A DNA stretch of 64,000 bases from the NCBI GenBank assembly GCA_934457415.1, contig CAKSHM010000003.1:62001-126000 (forward strand), read 5' to 3'. Source of the stretch: an uncultured Eubacteriales bacterium (GTDB lineage Bacteria > Bacillota > Clostridia > Oscillospirales > Acutalibacteraceae). The notes under the pieces are model-generated. The model did not search any database and was not told the DNA's origin. It saw only the letters and a program-made list of their open reading frames with translations. This document shows, one piece after another, positions 8,557-16,567 of this stretch (positions within the stretch are counted from its first letter, which is position 1; each line of letters starts with the position of its first letter). The position numbers and the translations under genes were made by a program.

Positions 8557-9535
8557 AGCTTTCCTCCATTGCTTCGCCTACTGCTTTTAAAAGTCTTTCC
8601 TTAACATCCTTTAATTCTCCGTACATAGTTGCTCCCGCCGCGGCTTTATGACCGCCGCCGCCGAGCTTCTGACAGATTTTTGACGCATCCAGAGGATCAT
8701 AGGTCCGAAGCGATATTTTATATTCGTTATCATTGGTCTGCTTTATTGTAACTCCCGCAGTCACGCCCTCAACGCTTCTCGAAATAACCGCAATTCCCTC
8801 AAGGTCGGGACCGGAGCAGCCTGTTTTTTCCTGCATTTTTGCAGTAACCGTCAATATAATACATTTATTATCGAAATGATATTCTGCGGTGTCGAGAACC
8901 ATTCTTTCAAGTTCAAGAAGCTTTCTTGACTTGGTATCGAACATTATCTTATTGATTTCGGCGGCATTTATATCAAAATCATAAAGGCTTGCGGCTATAA
9001 GGTGGGTCTTACCGGTTACATTTGTATACTTAAAACAGCCTGTATCGGTTGCAATGCCTGTATAGAGCGCCTTTGCGGTAACGGTATCAATATTTATCTT
9101 AAGCTGCGCCAAAAGCTCAAATATTATTTCACAGGTTGCGGAAGCTCCCGAATCAAGATAAAGATTTTTCGCATACATAGTATTTGAAATATGGTGGTCG
9201 ATATTAAGCTCCACTATATTTCCGAATTCTTCCTCCAATGAGCCTAAGAGTTTTTTGTCGGCGACATCAACGGCAACTATAACCGCATCTTCTTTTTTTA
9301 CATGGTCGGTTTCCCTGATAAAATAACCGTATTTCGAGGGAATAACATCGGGACAAATAACGCTTGCCGATTTACCGAGTTCCTTTAAACCGTAAAAAAG
9401 AGCATAAGCGGAGCCTAATGTGTCACCATCCGGCGAAGTATGAGTCAAAATTACGAAATTATCGTTTTTCTTGAAAAATCTTGCGGTCTGCCGCAGATTT
9501 AAAACTCTGCAGCCCGAATCCTTTTTACTGTTCAT
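8534..9535 (-). CDS. nrnA: DHH family bifunctional oligoribonuclease / PAP phosphatase
   Basis: 333 residues. NrnA degrades very short RNAs and dephosphorylates pAp in Firmicutes. Visible motifs: HTSPDGDTLGSAYAL (metal and substrate site), a DVAD aspartate, the DHH triad in NIDHHISN, a TDTGCFKY motif, and the C-terminal DHHA1 GGGGHKAAAG loop. The position between rbfA and truB is the usual Firmicutes order. Confidence 0.93.
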   Translation of the reverse strand: MNSKKDSGCRVLNLRQTARFFKKNDNFVILTHTSPDGDTLGSAYALFYGLKELGKSASVICPDVIPSKYGYFIRETDHVKKEDAVIVAVDVADKKLLGSLEEEFGNIVELNIDHHISNTMYAKNLYLDSGASATCEIIFELLAQLKINIDTVTAKALYTGIATDTGCFKYTNVTGKTHLIAASLYDFDINAAEINKIMFDTKSRKLLELERMVLDTAEYHFDNKCIILTVTAKMQEKTGCSGPDLEGIAVISRSVEGVTAGVTIKQTNDNEYKISLRTYDPLDASKICQKLGGGGHKAAAGATMYGELKDVKERLLKAVGEAMEESYGRAYSD

Positions 9536-9564
9536 AAAAACTTTGATTTTCCTTTCGTTTACTG

Positions 9565-9912
9565 TCAGTCGTCCTTACAGGAATCAATAATCCTTGAAAT
9601 CCTCGCGCTGTTTTCAATCGAATTATCGGCAACAAATTTAAGCTCGGGAACCTTTCTGAGTTTAAGATGCCGTCCTAATTCTCCGCGAAGAAATCCGCCG
9701 GCGTTTTTATTCAGAATTTTTACTGATTCCGCAGTTTTTTCACTGCCCTCAATTGCGCTGACATAAACAGTCGCATAAGACATATCACCCGAAACGCTTA
9801 TCTTTACAATACTTAAAAGCTTACTTACTCTCGGGTCCTTAACCTCGCGCAGAAGCTCAGACAGGGCAAGTCTGATATCTGAAGTTACTCTATCAAGTTT
9901 ATAACCTGCCAT
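9565..9912 (-). CDS. rbfA: 30S ribosome-binding factor A
   Basis: 115 residues with the single KH-like fold of RbfA: YKLDRVTSDIRLALSELLREVKDPR is the conserved first helix and strand. RbfA helps mature the 16S rRNA 5' end on the 30S subunit. Its ATG overlaps the infB stop (TGATG), which implies translational coupling to IF-2. Confidence 0.96.
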   Translation of the reverse strand: MAGYKLDRVTSDIRLALSELLREVKDPRVSKLLSIVKISVSGDMSYATVYVSAIEGSEKTAESVKILNKNAGGFLRGELGRHLKLRKVPELKFVADNSIENSARISRIIDSCKDD

Positions 9913-12479
9913 CAGTCTCTGAATTCCTCCATAACGAATGCTTCAAACACATCGCCCTCTTTGATATCGGAAAACTTTTCAAGGCCTATGCCGCATTCAT
10001 AGTTCTGAGCGACTTCCTTGACATCCTCCTTAAATCTGCGAAGAGAAGCTATTTCATCCTCCGCCACAACTATACCGTCGCGAACGACTCTTATCTTGCA
10101 GGCTCTTGTAACCTTACCGCTTGTCACATAGCAGCCTGCTATTGTTCCGATATTTGAAATCTTATAGGTATTTCTGACCTCAACGGTTCCGAGAATATTT
10201 TCACGGAACTTAGGAGCAAGCATACCCTTCATTGCTGCTTCGATTTCCTCAATGCAATCGTAAATAATTCTGTAAAGTCGGATATCAACGCCGTCACGCT
10301 CGGCAGATTCCTTAGCAACCGCGTCGGGGCGGACATTAAAGCCTACGATTATTGCGCCTGAGGTCTGAGCAAGCATAACATCAGACTCATTAACCGCACC
10401 TACACCGCCGTGAATAACGCTGACCTTGACTTCATCGTTAGAAAGCTTTTCAAGGCTGTCTTTTACTGCCTCAACGCTTCCCTGAACATCCGCCTTAACT
10501 ATAATATTAAGTGTTTTGAGGTCACCAACGCTAAGCTGATTGAAAAGATTATCAAGAGTAACCTTTTCTTTTGCGTTAAATATATCGTTTTTAATCTTTT
10601 CCTTGCGCTGTTCGACAAGTTCTCTTGCCAATCGCTCATCGGAAACGACATCAAACCCGTCGCCTGCGGAAGGAGTCTCTGCAAGACCGATTATCTCTAC
10701 CGGAACCGAAGGGCCTGCGGATTTGACATCCTTACCCTTTTCGTCCACCATTTTTCTTACTCTGCCGACGGTTGTTCCAGCAACGACAATATCGCCGAAA
10801 TTAAGCGTTCCGTTCTGTACAAGAAGCGTTGCGACAGGACCTCTGCCCTTATCAAGACGGGCTTCTATTACAACACCCTTTGCTTTCCTGTTCGGATTTG
10901 CTTTAAGCTCAAGCATTTCTGAAACGAGGAGAATATTTTCGAGAAGTTTGTCAATTCCCTCATGAGTCTTAGCCGAAACGGGAACGCAGATTATATCTCC
11001 GCCCCATTCCTCGGGAACCAAGGAATGCTCGGTTAACTGCTGTTTGATTCTGTCGGGATTTGCGTCGGGTTTATCCATTTTGTTTATAGCGACAATTATC
11101 TGTACCTTTGCCGCCTTTGCATGGTTTATTGCCTCAATGGTCTGCGGCATAATTCCGTCATCCGCAGCGACAACTAAAACGGCAATATCTGTCGCCATTG
11201 CTCCGCGCTGGCGCATTGCGGTAAACGCGGCGTGTCCGGGAGTATCAAGGAATGTAATATCCTGACCTTTGCAGTTTACGCGGTAGGCTCCGATATGCTG
11301 CGTAATACCGCCTGCTTCGGTATCGGTTACGGCAGTATTTCTTATTGCGTCAAGCAGTGAGGTTTTACCGTGGTCAACATGTCCCATAACTACGACTACG
11401 GGGCTTCTCGAAACGAGATCCTCCTCTGCGTCTTCGGTTATGTCCATAATCTGTTCTTCAATGGTTACGGTTACGGCATGCTCGATTTTCGCACCCATCT
11501 CCGTAACAACTATCTCGGCGGTATCATAATCTATTACCTGATTTACGGTTGCCATCATTCCGAGCTTTAAAAGAGTCTTAATAACCTCTGCCGCTGTCTT
11601 TTTAAGTGCGGCGGCAAGCTCGCCGACGGTTATTTCGTCGCCGACGGTAACTGTGATCGGGGTTTTCTTAATGCGTTCAAGCTGAAGTCTTCTTAGTTTA
11701 TCCGCCTCGGTTTCGCGCTTTGTGCCTTGAGGACGACGGTAATCCTGAGATTTCTGCTTGATTTTCTGCTTTCTGGTAAAATTATCGCGCATAGAATTTG
11801 CAGGAGCGATAGTTTCATATTTTTCGTTATATTTATCAATGTTAACATTTGACGTTCTTGTATCTATATGACGGAGCTGTGCAGGGCCTCGGTTGGGCGC
11901 CTCGCCCTGTTTCTTTTCCTTTTTCGGAGGAGCAACGAGAGGTCCCGTATAAACTTCTTCTTTTTTAGGCTGCTTTTTTTCCTGCTTTTTAGCTGTTTCT
12001 TTCTTTTCGGCAGGTTTCTTATCTTCAGTCGGTTTCTTATCTTCAGCCTTTTCTTTCTTTTCAGCCTCTTTAGCCTTTTTAGGCTCAACCTTTCTGGTTT
12101 CGGCAGGCTTTGCCGTTTCGATTTTACCGATTTTCGGTTTTTCGGTATCATCCTCAGGCTTTTTACCCTCTGCGGCAGCGGCGGCTGCCTTAAGCTGCTC
12201 TAATATTGCCATCTGCTCGGCAAGCTTTTTATCCTTTTTATCCTGACGGTCCTTTGCTTCCTTTGCGCGGAACTCGGCGCCCGTGGCAAAATATTCTTCA
12301 AAGCTTTTAACGGAATGTTTTTTTGTTATTATATCGAAAAACAGACCGATTTCACCCTCGTTTAAAGAAGCTCCCGCTTTTTTTTCATCACTTGTAAATT
12401 CAGTTGTAAGAGCGATAATATCCTTTGAGGATACCCCGAAATCCTTAGCAATTTCACTTATTTTATATTTATTAGTCAT
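9912..12479 (-). CDS. infB: Translation initiation factor IF-2
   Basis: 855 residues. A short N-terminal IF2N helix region is followed by a long Lys/Glu/Pro-rich linker (about residues 80-260), then a second IF2N domain and the GTPase domain with GHVDHGKT (G1), DTPGHAAFT (G3), NKMD (G4) and SAK (G5), then the fMet-tRNA-binding C domains. IF-2 brings initiator tRNA to the 30S subunit. I use the second of two in-frame ATGs because GGAGG is 8 bases before it and only 2-3 before the first. A tRNA T-arm-like repeat (12495-12556) sits just before this ribosome binding site. Confidence 0.97.
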   Translation of the reverse strand: MTNKYKISEIAKDFGVSSKDIIALTTEFTSDEKKAGASLNEGEIGLFFDIITKKHSVKSFEEYFATGAEFRAKEAKDRQDKKDKKLAEQMAILEQLKAAAAAAEGKKPEDDTEKPKIGKIETAKPAETRKVEPKKAKEAEKKEKAEDKKPTEDKKPAEKKETAKKQEKKQPKKEEVYTGPLVAPPKKEKKQGEAPNRGPAQLRHIDTRTSNVNIDKYNEKYETIAPANSMRDNFTRKQKIKQKSQDYRRPQGTKRETEADKLRRLQLERIKKTPITVTVGDEITVGELAAALKKTAAEVIKTLLKLGMMATVNQVIDYDTAEIVVTEMGAKIEHAVTVTIEEQIMDITEDAEEDLVSRSPVVVVMGHVDHGKTSLLDAIRNTAVTDTEAGGITQHIGAYRVNCKGQDITFLDTPGHAAFTAMRQRGAMATDIAVLVVAADDGIMPQTIEAINHAKAAKVQIIVAINKMDKPDANPDRIKQQLTEHSLVPEEWGGDIICVPVSAKTHEGIDKLLENILLVSEMLELKANPNRKAKGVVIEARLDKGRGPVATLLVQNGTLNFGDIVVAGTTVGRVRKMVDEKGKDVKSAGPSVPVEIIGLAETPSAGDGFDVVSDERLARELVEQRKEKIKNDIFNAKEKVTLDNLFNQLSVGDLKTLNIIVKADVQGSVEAVKDSLEKLSNDEVKVSVIHGGVGAVNESDVMLAQTSGAIIVGFNVRPDAVAKESAERDGVDIRLYRIIYDCIEEIEAAMKGMLAPKFRENILGTVEVRNTYKISNIGTIAGCYVTSGKVTRACKIRVVRDGIVVAEDEIASLRRFKEDVKEVAQNYECGIGLEKFSDIKEGDVFEAFVMEEFRD

Positions 12480-12494
12480 TAGCATTTCCTCCTT

Positions 12495-12556
12495 GTGTGA
12501 CAGGACTTGAACCTGACGCGGTTTCGCTTGCCGCTTTTTAGATTACGGTTTTGCGT
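12495..12556 (-). repeat. 62-base T-arm-like repeat, copy A
   Basis: This 62-base block differs from 36186-36247 at 7 positions by my alignment. Read on the reverse strand it ends CAGGTTCAAGTCCTGTCACAC, an apparent T stem-loop and 3' acceptor side of a tRNA, preceded by a GCGG/CCGC hairpin and AATCTAAAA. No 5' tRNA half is present, so it is not a tRNA gene. It fills the gap between ylxQ and infB and abuts the infB AAGGAGG. Confidence 0.8.
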
Positions 12557-12862
12557 TCATTTTTGCAAAGCTAAAGCAAAAATCGACTCGGCAAAATTAC
12601 GGTCGTTTACCGAAACAATTCCGCATTTTTTACCGACGGCATGGGATAATGTGAGAATGTCATCATTTAAAATCAGTAATTTAATATTATATTTATTACA
12701 GTAAAACCTTGCTTCTTTTAAGCTTTTTTCCGAAATATCGGAAGCGGCGACCGCAAGCCTTGCTTTTTTTGATTTTGCTTTATCCTTAAATGAATCCATT
12801 CCGAAAGAAAGGTTTCCCGATTTTGAAGCAAATCCGAGAAGCGTTAAAATTTTATCACTCAA
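12557..12862 (-). CDS. ylxQ: L7Ae/L30e family ribosomal protein YlxQ
   Basis: 101 residues, the usual size. DKILTLLGFASKSGNLSFG is the conserved start of the L7Ae/L30e RNA-binding fold; AAS DISEKS and CNKYNIK follow. YlxQ-type proteins bind kink-turn RNA, but their cellular job is unclear. I start at the TTG at 12862, which overlaps the ylxR stop (TTGAGTGA) and has GAGGAG 10 bases upstream. A longer in-frame version would start inside ylxR with no binding site. The product probably acts with ribosome assembly factors. Confidence 0.88.
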   Translation of the reverse strand: MSDKILTLLGFASKSGNLSFGMDSFKDKAKSKKARLAVAASDISEKSLKEARFYCNKYNIKLLILNDDILTLSHAVGKKCGIVSVNDRNFAESIFALALQK

Positions 12863-13124
12863 TTTTACCCAGCTCCTCTTTAAGCTTATCATAAACCGAG
12901 CGGTCAACATTCACCGAAAAAGCTCTGTTTAGGGCTCCGCTTTTTTCAGCTTTTAAAAGGCAATTTAAATCCCTGCAGATGTATGCTCCTCTGCCCTGCG
13001 CCTTTCCGGTGGCATCAAGATTTATTTCGCCGTTTTTATTTTTGACAATTCTTATAAGCTCGTTTTTGTCCTTCATACTGCGGCACGCCACGCACATTCT
13101 TTGCGGCGTTTTTTTCTGTGACAA
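12855..13124 (-). CDS. ylxR: YlxR/RnpM family RNA-binding protein
   Basis: 89 residues (DUF448). RMCVACRSMKDKNELIRIVK and GRGAYICRDLNC are the family hallmarks, including the CxxC pair and the GRGAY loop. YlxR, also named RnpM, has been linked to RNase P control and nucleoid functions in Firmicutes. The predicted start is TTG with a moderate GGGGTAGAAAG upstream; no ATG occurs before the first conserved cysteines except one directly in front of CVAC. It lies between nusA and ylxQ as expected. Confidence 0.9.
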   Translation of the reverse strand: MSQKKTPQRMCVACRSMKDKNELIRIVKNKNGEINLDATGKAQGRGAYICRDLNCLLKAEKSGALNRAFSVNVDRSVYDKLKEELGKIE

Positions 13125-13150
13125 TTCTTTCTACCCCTAACTGTATCTTA

Positions 13151-14221
13151 TTATTCTCCGAAAAATCCGCTTTCGGGATGAATATCAATCTTCCAGCCCG
13201 TAAGCTTGGCAGCCAAGCGGACATTCTGTCCTTTATTTCCTATTGCAAGGGAAAGCTGTGATTCGGGAACGCTCACCTTACACATTTTCGGCTCTTCGCT
13301 TATTATTTCAACCTTTACGACCTTTGCGGGGGACAGCGCCTCTGTGATGAAAGCTGCAGGATCCTCGCTGTATTTAACTATATCAATTTTCTCTCCCGCT
13401 AATTCCTCAACTATTTTATTTACTCTCGCTCCCTTAGGACCTATACATGCGCCTATTGCGTCAACCTCGGGATCGGGAGAATAAACCGCTATCTTTGTTC
13501 TTGATCCTGCCTGACGGGAAATGGCCTTTATTTCAACCGTTCCGTCAAAAATTTCGGGAACTTCGGTTTCAAAAAGTCTCTTAACAAGACCCGGATGTGT
13601 CCTTGAAAGCATAACGCGCGGACCGCGCTCAGTCTCTTTAACATCTACCACATAAACCTTAATATGGTCTCCCTCGTGAAGCTCTTCCTCGGGAACCTGT
13701 TCGAGTTTCGGAAGAGTTGCCTCATTAGCACCGATTGTCAAAATTGCATTACCGGTCTTGGGGTCAATTCTTTCGACGACGGCCGTTAAAAGCTCGCGGT
13801 TATGACGCTGGAATTCTTCAAGCATCTGACCCCTCTCGGCCTCTCTTACTCCCTGTCTGAAATTATTCTTTGAATTCTGAGCGATTATTCTGCCGAATTT
13901 AGCAGGGTCAAGCTTAATATCCACAAATCCGTTTTCAACGGCATTCGGGTCGATTTTGAGGGCATCCTCTTTAGAAATCTGTGTAAATCTGTTTTCTACC
14001 TCATCAACAACCTGCTTGCGTGCGCGGATATCAAAAATCTGCTTATCGCAATCTATGATACAGGTGACGTTATCCTCCCCGTAATCCTTCCTTGCGGCGA
14101 CAACAATTGCGTCCGCAATTTTTTCGGCGATAAATTCCTTGGGAATTCCGCGCTGTTCCTCGAAAAAATCGAGAGCCTGAAATATATTCATTTCATCCTT
14201 TTTAGTATTCTTCTTAGCCAT
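13151..14221 (-). CDS. nusA: Transcription termination/antitermination factor NusA
   Basis: 356 residues in the short Firmicutes form without the acidic C-terminal repeats. Domains in order: N-terminal RNA polymerase-binding domain, S1 domain (about 135-200) and two KH domains with the loops CIGPKGARV and AIGNKGQNVRLAAKLTGW. NusA promotes pausing and hairpin-dependent termination. I choose the ATG at 14221 with GGAGG about 10 bases upstream; 21 extra residues upstream have no site. The operon leader contains a weak terminator that may respond to NusA (14732-14763). Confidence 0.96.
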   Translation of the reverse strand: MAKKNTKKDEMNIFQALDFFEEQRGIPKEFIAEKIADAIVVAARKDYGEDNVTCIIDCDKQIFDIRARKQVVDEVENRFTQISKEDALKIDPNAVENGFVDIKLDPAKFGRIIAQNSKNNFRQGVREAERGQMLEEFQRHNRELLTAVVERIDPKTGNAILTIGANEATLPKLEQVPEEELHEGDHIKVYVVDVKETERGPRVMLSRTHPGLVKRLFETEVPEIFDGTVEIKAISRQAGSRTKIAVYSPDPEVDAIGACIGPKGARVNKIVEELAGEKIDIVKYSEDPAAFITEALSPAKVVKVEIISEEPKMCKVSVPESQLSLAIGNKGQNVRLAAKLTGWKIDIHPESGFFGE

Positions 14222-14252
14222 TTTTCTTACTACCTCCGTAAATATTAACCTT

Positions 14253-14705
14253 TTAAATATCTTCGTAAACAGCCTTTGAGACATCCTTGCGGCTGAATTT
14301 CAAATCTTCACCGGACACATTAAGTATTAAATTTTCTCCGTCAAATTCCTTTAAAATTCCCTCAAACTGCTTTATGCCGTCAACAGCCTTATATAGCTTG
14401 ATTTTCACCGTTTTGCCAATATAGTGCTTAAAATGCTCATCTCTTGTAAGCTCCCTTGAAAGCCCTGCTGAGCAAACCTCTAAATAATAGGATCTGTCTA
14501 TCGGGTCGGCTTCATCAATAATCGGGTCTATTGCATGGGATACTCTTGTGCAGTCGTCAATAGAAACGCCGCCGTCCTTATCAATAAAAATTCTCAGATA
14601 ATACTCTGCGCCCTCCTTAAGAAATCTGACATCCCACAAAGAAACGCCGCATTTTTCGACAGGCTCTTTCACAAGCGAGAAAACCATATCCGCTGCTTTC
14701 GGCAT
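14253..14705 (-). CDS. rimP: Ribosome maturation factor RimP
   Basis: 150 residues. The conserved SLWDVRFLKEGAEYYLRIFIDKDGGVSIDDC block and the YLEVCSAGLSREL motif identify RimP, needed for 30S maturation. The start at 14705 has GGAGG 7 bases upstream. Residues before this methionine in the longer open frame come from the leader hairpin region. First gene of the rimP-nusA-ylxR-ylxQ-infB-rbfA-nrnA-truB-ribF operon. Confidence 0.95.
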   Translation of the reverse strand: MPKAADMVFSLVKEPVEKCGVSLWDVRFLKEGAEYYLRIFIDKDGGVSIDDCTRVSHAIDPIIDEADPIDRSYYLEVCSAGLSRELTRDEHFKHYIGKTVKIKLYKAVDGIKQFEGILKEFDGENLILNVSGEDLKFSRKDVSKAVYEDI

Positions 14706-14731
14706 ATTACGTCCTCCGAATTCCTTTAAAA

Positions 14732-14763
14732 TTAAAAGTGAGCGGGTTGCCCCACTCACCTTT
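14732..14763 (-). terminator. Leader terminator/attenuator of the rimP-nusA operon
   Basis: On the reverse strand GTGAGTGGG pairs with CCCGCTCAC around GCAA (9 pairs, one G-U, extendable by A-U pairs), followed by TTTTAATTTT. It lies between the promoter at 14782-14809 and rimP, so it is in the leader, and it could also end the upstream pseudokinase transcript. The interrupted U tract suggests a weak terminator. Confidence 0.75.
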
Positions 14764-14781
14764 CTGAATTACTGTATTACT

Positions 14782-14809
14782 ATTATAACACCTTTTTTAA
14801 AAAAATCAA
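14782..14809 (-). promoter_or_regulatory. Promoter of the rimP-nusA-infB operon
   Basis: TTGATT (14804-14809), 16 bases, TATAAT (14782-14787) on the reverse strand, starting nine bases after the pseudokinase stop codon. Predicted start near 14775, giving a leader of about 70 bases. Confidence 0.7.
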
Positions 14810-14817
14810 GCATTTTT

Positions 14818-16503
14818 TTACCATTCGACATTTGTGATATTATCCATTTGTCCGGAGTTGTTGGATTTACCGTCATAGGTATTAACAACAATGCTGATTT
14901 CAGATTCTGCGTTGACCTTTGTCCCTGCCTTTACCGACTGCTCTATAACGACATTCGGCTTCTGATCGACATCGTATTTTTCCTGAATTTCAATATTTTC
15001 ATATAAAAATCCCTGACGCAACAGATCTATCACGGCATTTTCCTTAGTGCTTCCTATAACATTTGCCACCGCAAATTCCTTTGAGCCTAAGCTAATTGTA
15101 AGTTCAATAACGGTATTTTCCGTAACCTTACTTCCGGATTTTACCGACTGATTACATATTTTCCCCTTATCATACTCATCGGAATACGCCTTGCCCTTGA
15201 TTTCAATTTTGACATGTGTATTTTCCATTTTAGACGCTTCGGCATAGGTTTTTCCAAAGAAATCCGGCACTGCAAAGGTATCCTCCTCAACAGCCGGCGG
15301 AGCGCTTACCTTTGAAGTAAAATCTGTTACAAGGCTTGTCTGAGAGGAAGAATCGGTGTTTTTATTTTTATCTGCCTTTTTCTTAAGCGAGAATACGAGA
15401 CCTATTACTACCAATGCTACAAGAAGAGTGGATCCGGCAGCAATAAGGCTGTATTTCAAAGCGGAATTCTTTTTTCCTTCCGGTTTTTCGGACATTTCTT
15501 TTTTCTGAGGAGCTGTTTTTTCCTCCGGTTTATTCTCATTCGAGCTAAGCTCGCCGTAAACAATTTCGTCCTTGAATTTTTCTATTGAAACGGTTCTTTT
15601 TTCGAGATTAAGCTTAAGTCCGTTAGCAAGAGCGACAAGAACCTGTCTCGGAAGCTCTTCAGCCGCTTTTGCAGGGATCGCCACGGTATCCTTTGAAAGT
15701 CTTTCATTGGCAGGCGCCGGTGCGGAGCCTATGAGAACCCTGAAAAGTGTAGCGGCAAGAGAATAAACATCGGTAAACTCGCCTATATGCATGCCTGCTA
15801 TTCCGTACTGTTCGGGAGCGGCATAGCCGCTGTAAATCGCAGCGGGTATACTGCCTGACGGAGTTCTGCTCTTTAAAATACAAATTCCGGTAAGCCTTAA
15901 TTTCCCGTCTCTGCCGACATATATGGTTTCGGGGGAAACCGCGCAATGCAGGACACCCATTTCATGAAGTCCTTTTAAGGAATCAAAGAGGGGAAGAAAA
16001 AGGGGCCTTGCCTGTTCCCATTTCAGTTTTCCTCCGTTGCGGTCAAGAAAAGCCTTCAATGTTATTCCCGAAAACGCTTTTCTGACGGAATAAGCAGTTC
16101 CTTTTTCCTCAAAAACATCTTCAACAGGGACAACAGACGGAAGCTGACAATCTATAAACTTACGGTTAAGCTCAATAAATTCAAGCAGGCTTTCATTGAA
16201 AGAAAATTCTTTTCCTTTTTTAACAGCTACCGAACCGTCGGTTTCTCTTAAGGAAATTCCCGCAGGAAAATATTCTTTTATTTCGACAACCGCTCCCTGC
16301 GCGGCATCAAACCCTAAATAGGTTATTCCCTCGCTGTTGACGGAAAGCTTTTTGCCGACAAAATATTGCTGCTTTAAGACGGATTTTATCTTAAGCGCGT
16401 CCTCTCCGTTATTCTCAGTCACGCTGTTATATCCGCAAACAGGGCAGATTTTTTCGCCGCCGTTATCATGCATACAACCGGGGCATATTCTTTCGGAATT
16501 CAT
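14818..16503 (-). CDS. Zinc-ribbon pseudokinase with PASTA domains
   Basis: 561 residues. An N-terminal four-cysteine zinc ribbon (C7, C10, C20, C23) precedes a Ser/Thr kinase fold (about 45-315), a membrane helix (351-372) and two extracellular PASTA domains (about 408-473 and 475-544). The ATP-binding lysine is kept (VEIK, K76) and so are APEQY (229-233) and DVYSLA. However, the catalytic HRD is HCA (186-188) and the DFG position reads TGI (205-207). It therefore probably cannot phosphorylate, and may instead signal or scaffold at the cell wall, since PASTA domains bind peptidoglycan. GGAGG precedes the ATG. Confidence 0.88.
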   Translation of the reverse strand: MNSERICPGCMHDNGGEKICPVCGYNSVTENNGEDALKIKSVLKQQYFVGKKLSVNSEGITYLGFDAAQGAVVEIKEYFPAGISLRETDGSVAVKKGKEFSFNESLLEFIELNRKFIDCQLPSVVPVEDVFEEKGTAYSVRKAFSGITLKAFLDRNGGKLKWEQARPLFLPLFDSLKGLHEMGVLHCAVSPETIYVGRDGKLRLTGICILKSRTPSGSIPAAIYSGYAAPEQYGIAGMHIGEFTDVYSLAATLFRVLIGSAPAPANERLSKDTVAIPAKAAEELPRQVLVALANGLKLNLEKRTVSIEKFKDEIVYGELSSNENKPEEKTAPQKKEMSEKPEGKKNSALKYSLIAAGSTLLVALVVIGLVFSLKKKADKNKNTDSSSQTSLVTDFTSKVSAPPAVEEDTFAVPDFFGKTYAEASKMENTHVKIEIKGKAYSDEYDKGKICNQSVKSGSKVTENTVIELTISLGSKEFAVANVIGSTKENAVIDLLRQGFLYENIEIQEKYDVDQKPNVVIEQSVKAGTKVNAESEISIVVNTYDGKSNNSGQMDNITNVEW

Positions 16504-16520
16504 AAAATTACCTCCAAGGC

Positions 16521-16549
16521 ATTTTAATATAGTATATCACATCTGTCAA
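16521..16549 (-). promoter_or_regulatory. Promoter of the pseudokinase gene
   Basis: TTGACA (16544-16549), 17 bases, TAAAAT (16521-16526) on the reverse strand, about 20 bases before the start codon. Confidence 0.7.
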
Positions 16550-16567
16550 TGCTTTTCAAAATCAAGT

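Noticed and set aside
10410..10965. Plus-strand frames opposite infB
   Set aside because: Both are shadows of the strongly conserved IF-2 GTPase and following domains.
11868..12203. Plus-strand open frame rich in Phe and Leu
   Set aside because: It is the antisense of the Lys/Glu-rich linker of IF-2 and shows no independent signal.
12495..12556. A tRNA gene on the reverse strand
   Set aside because: Only the T-arm and 3' acceptor side are recognisable; no D-arm, matching 5' acceptor strand or normal anticodon stem can be built from either copy.
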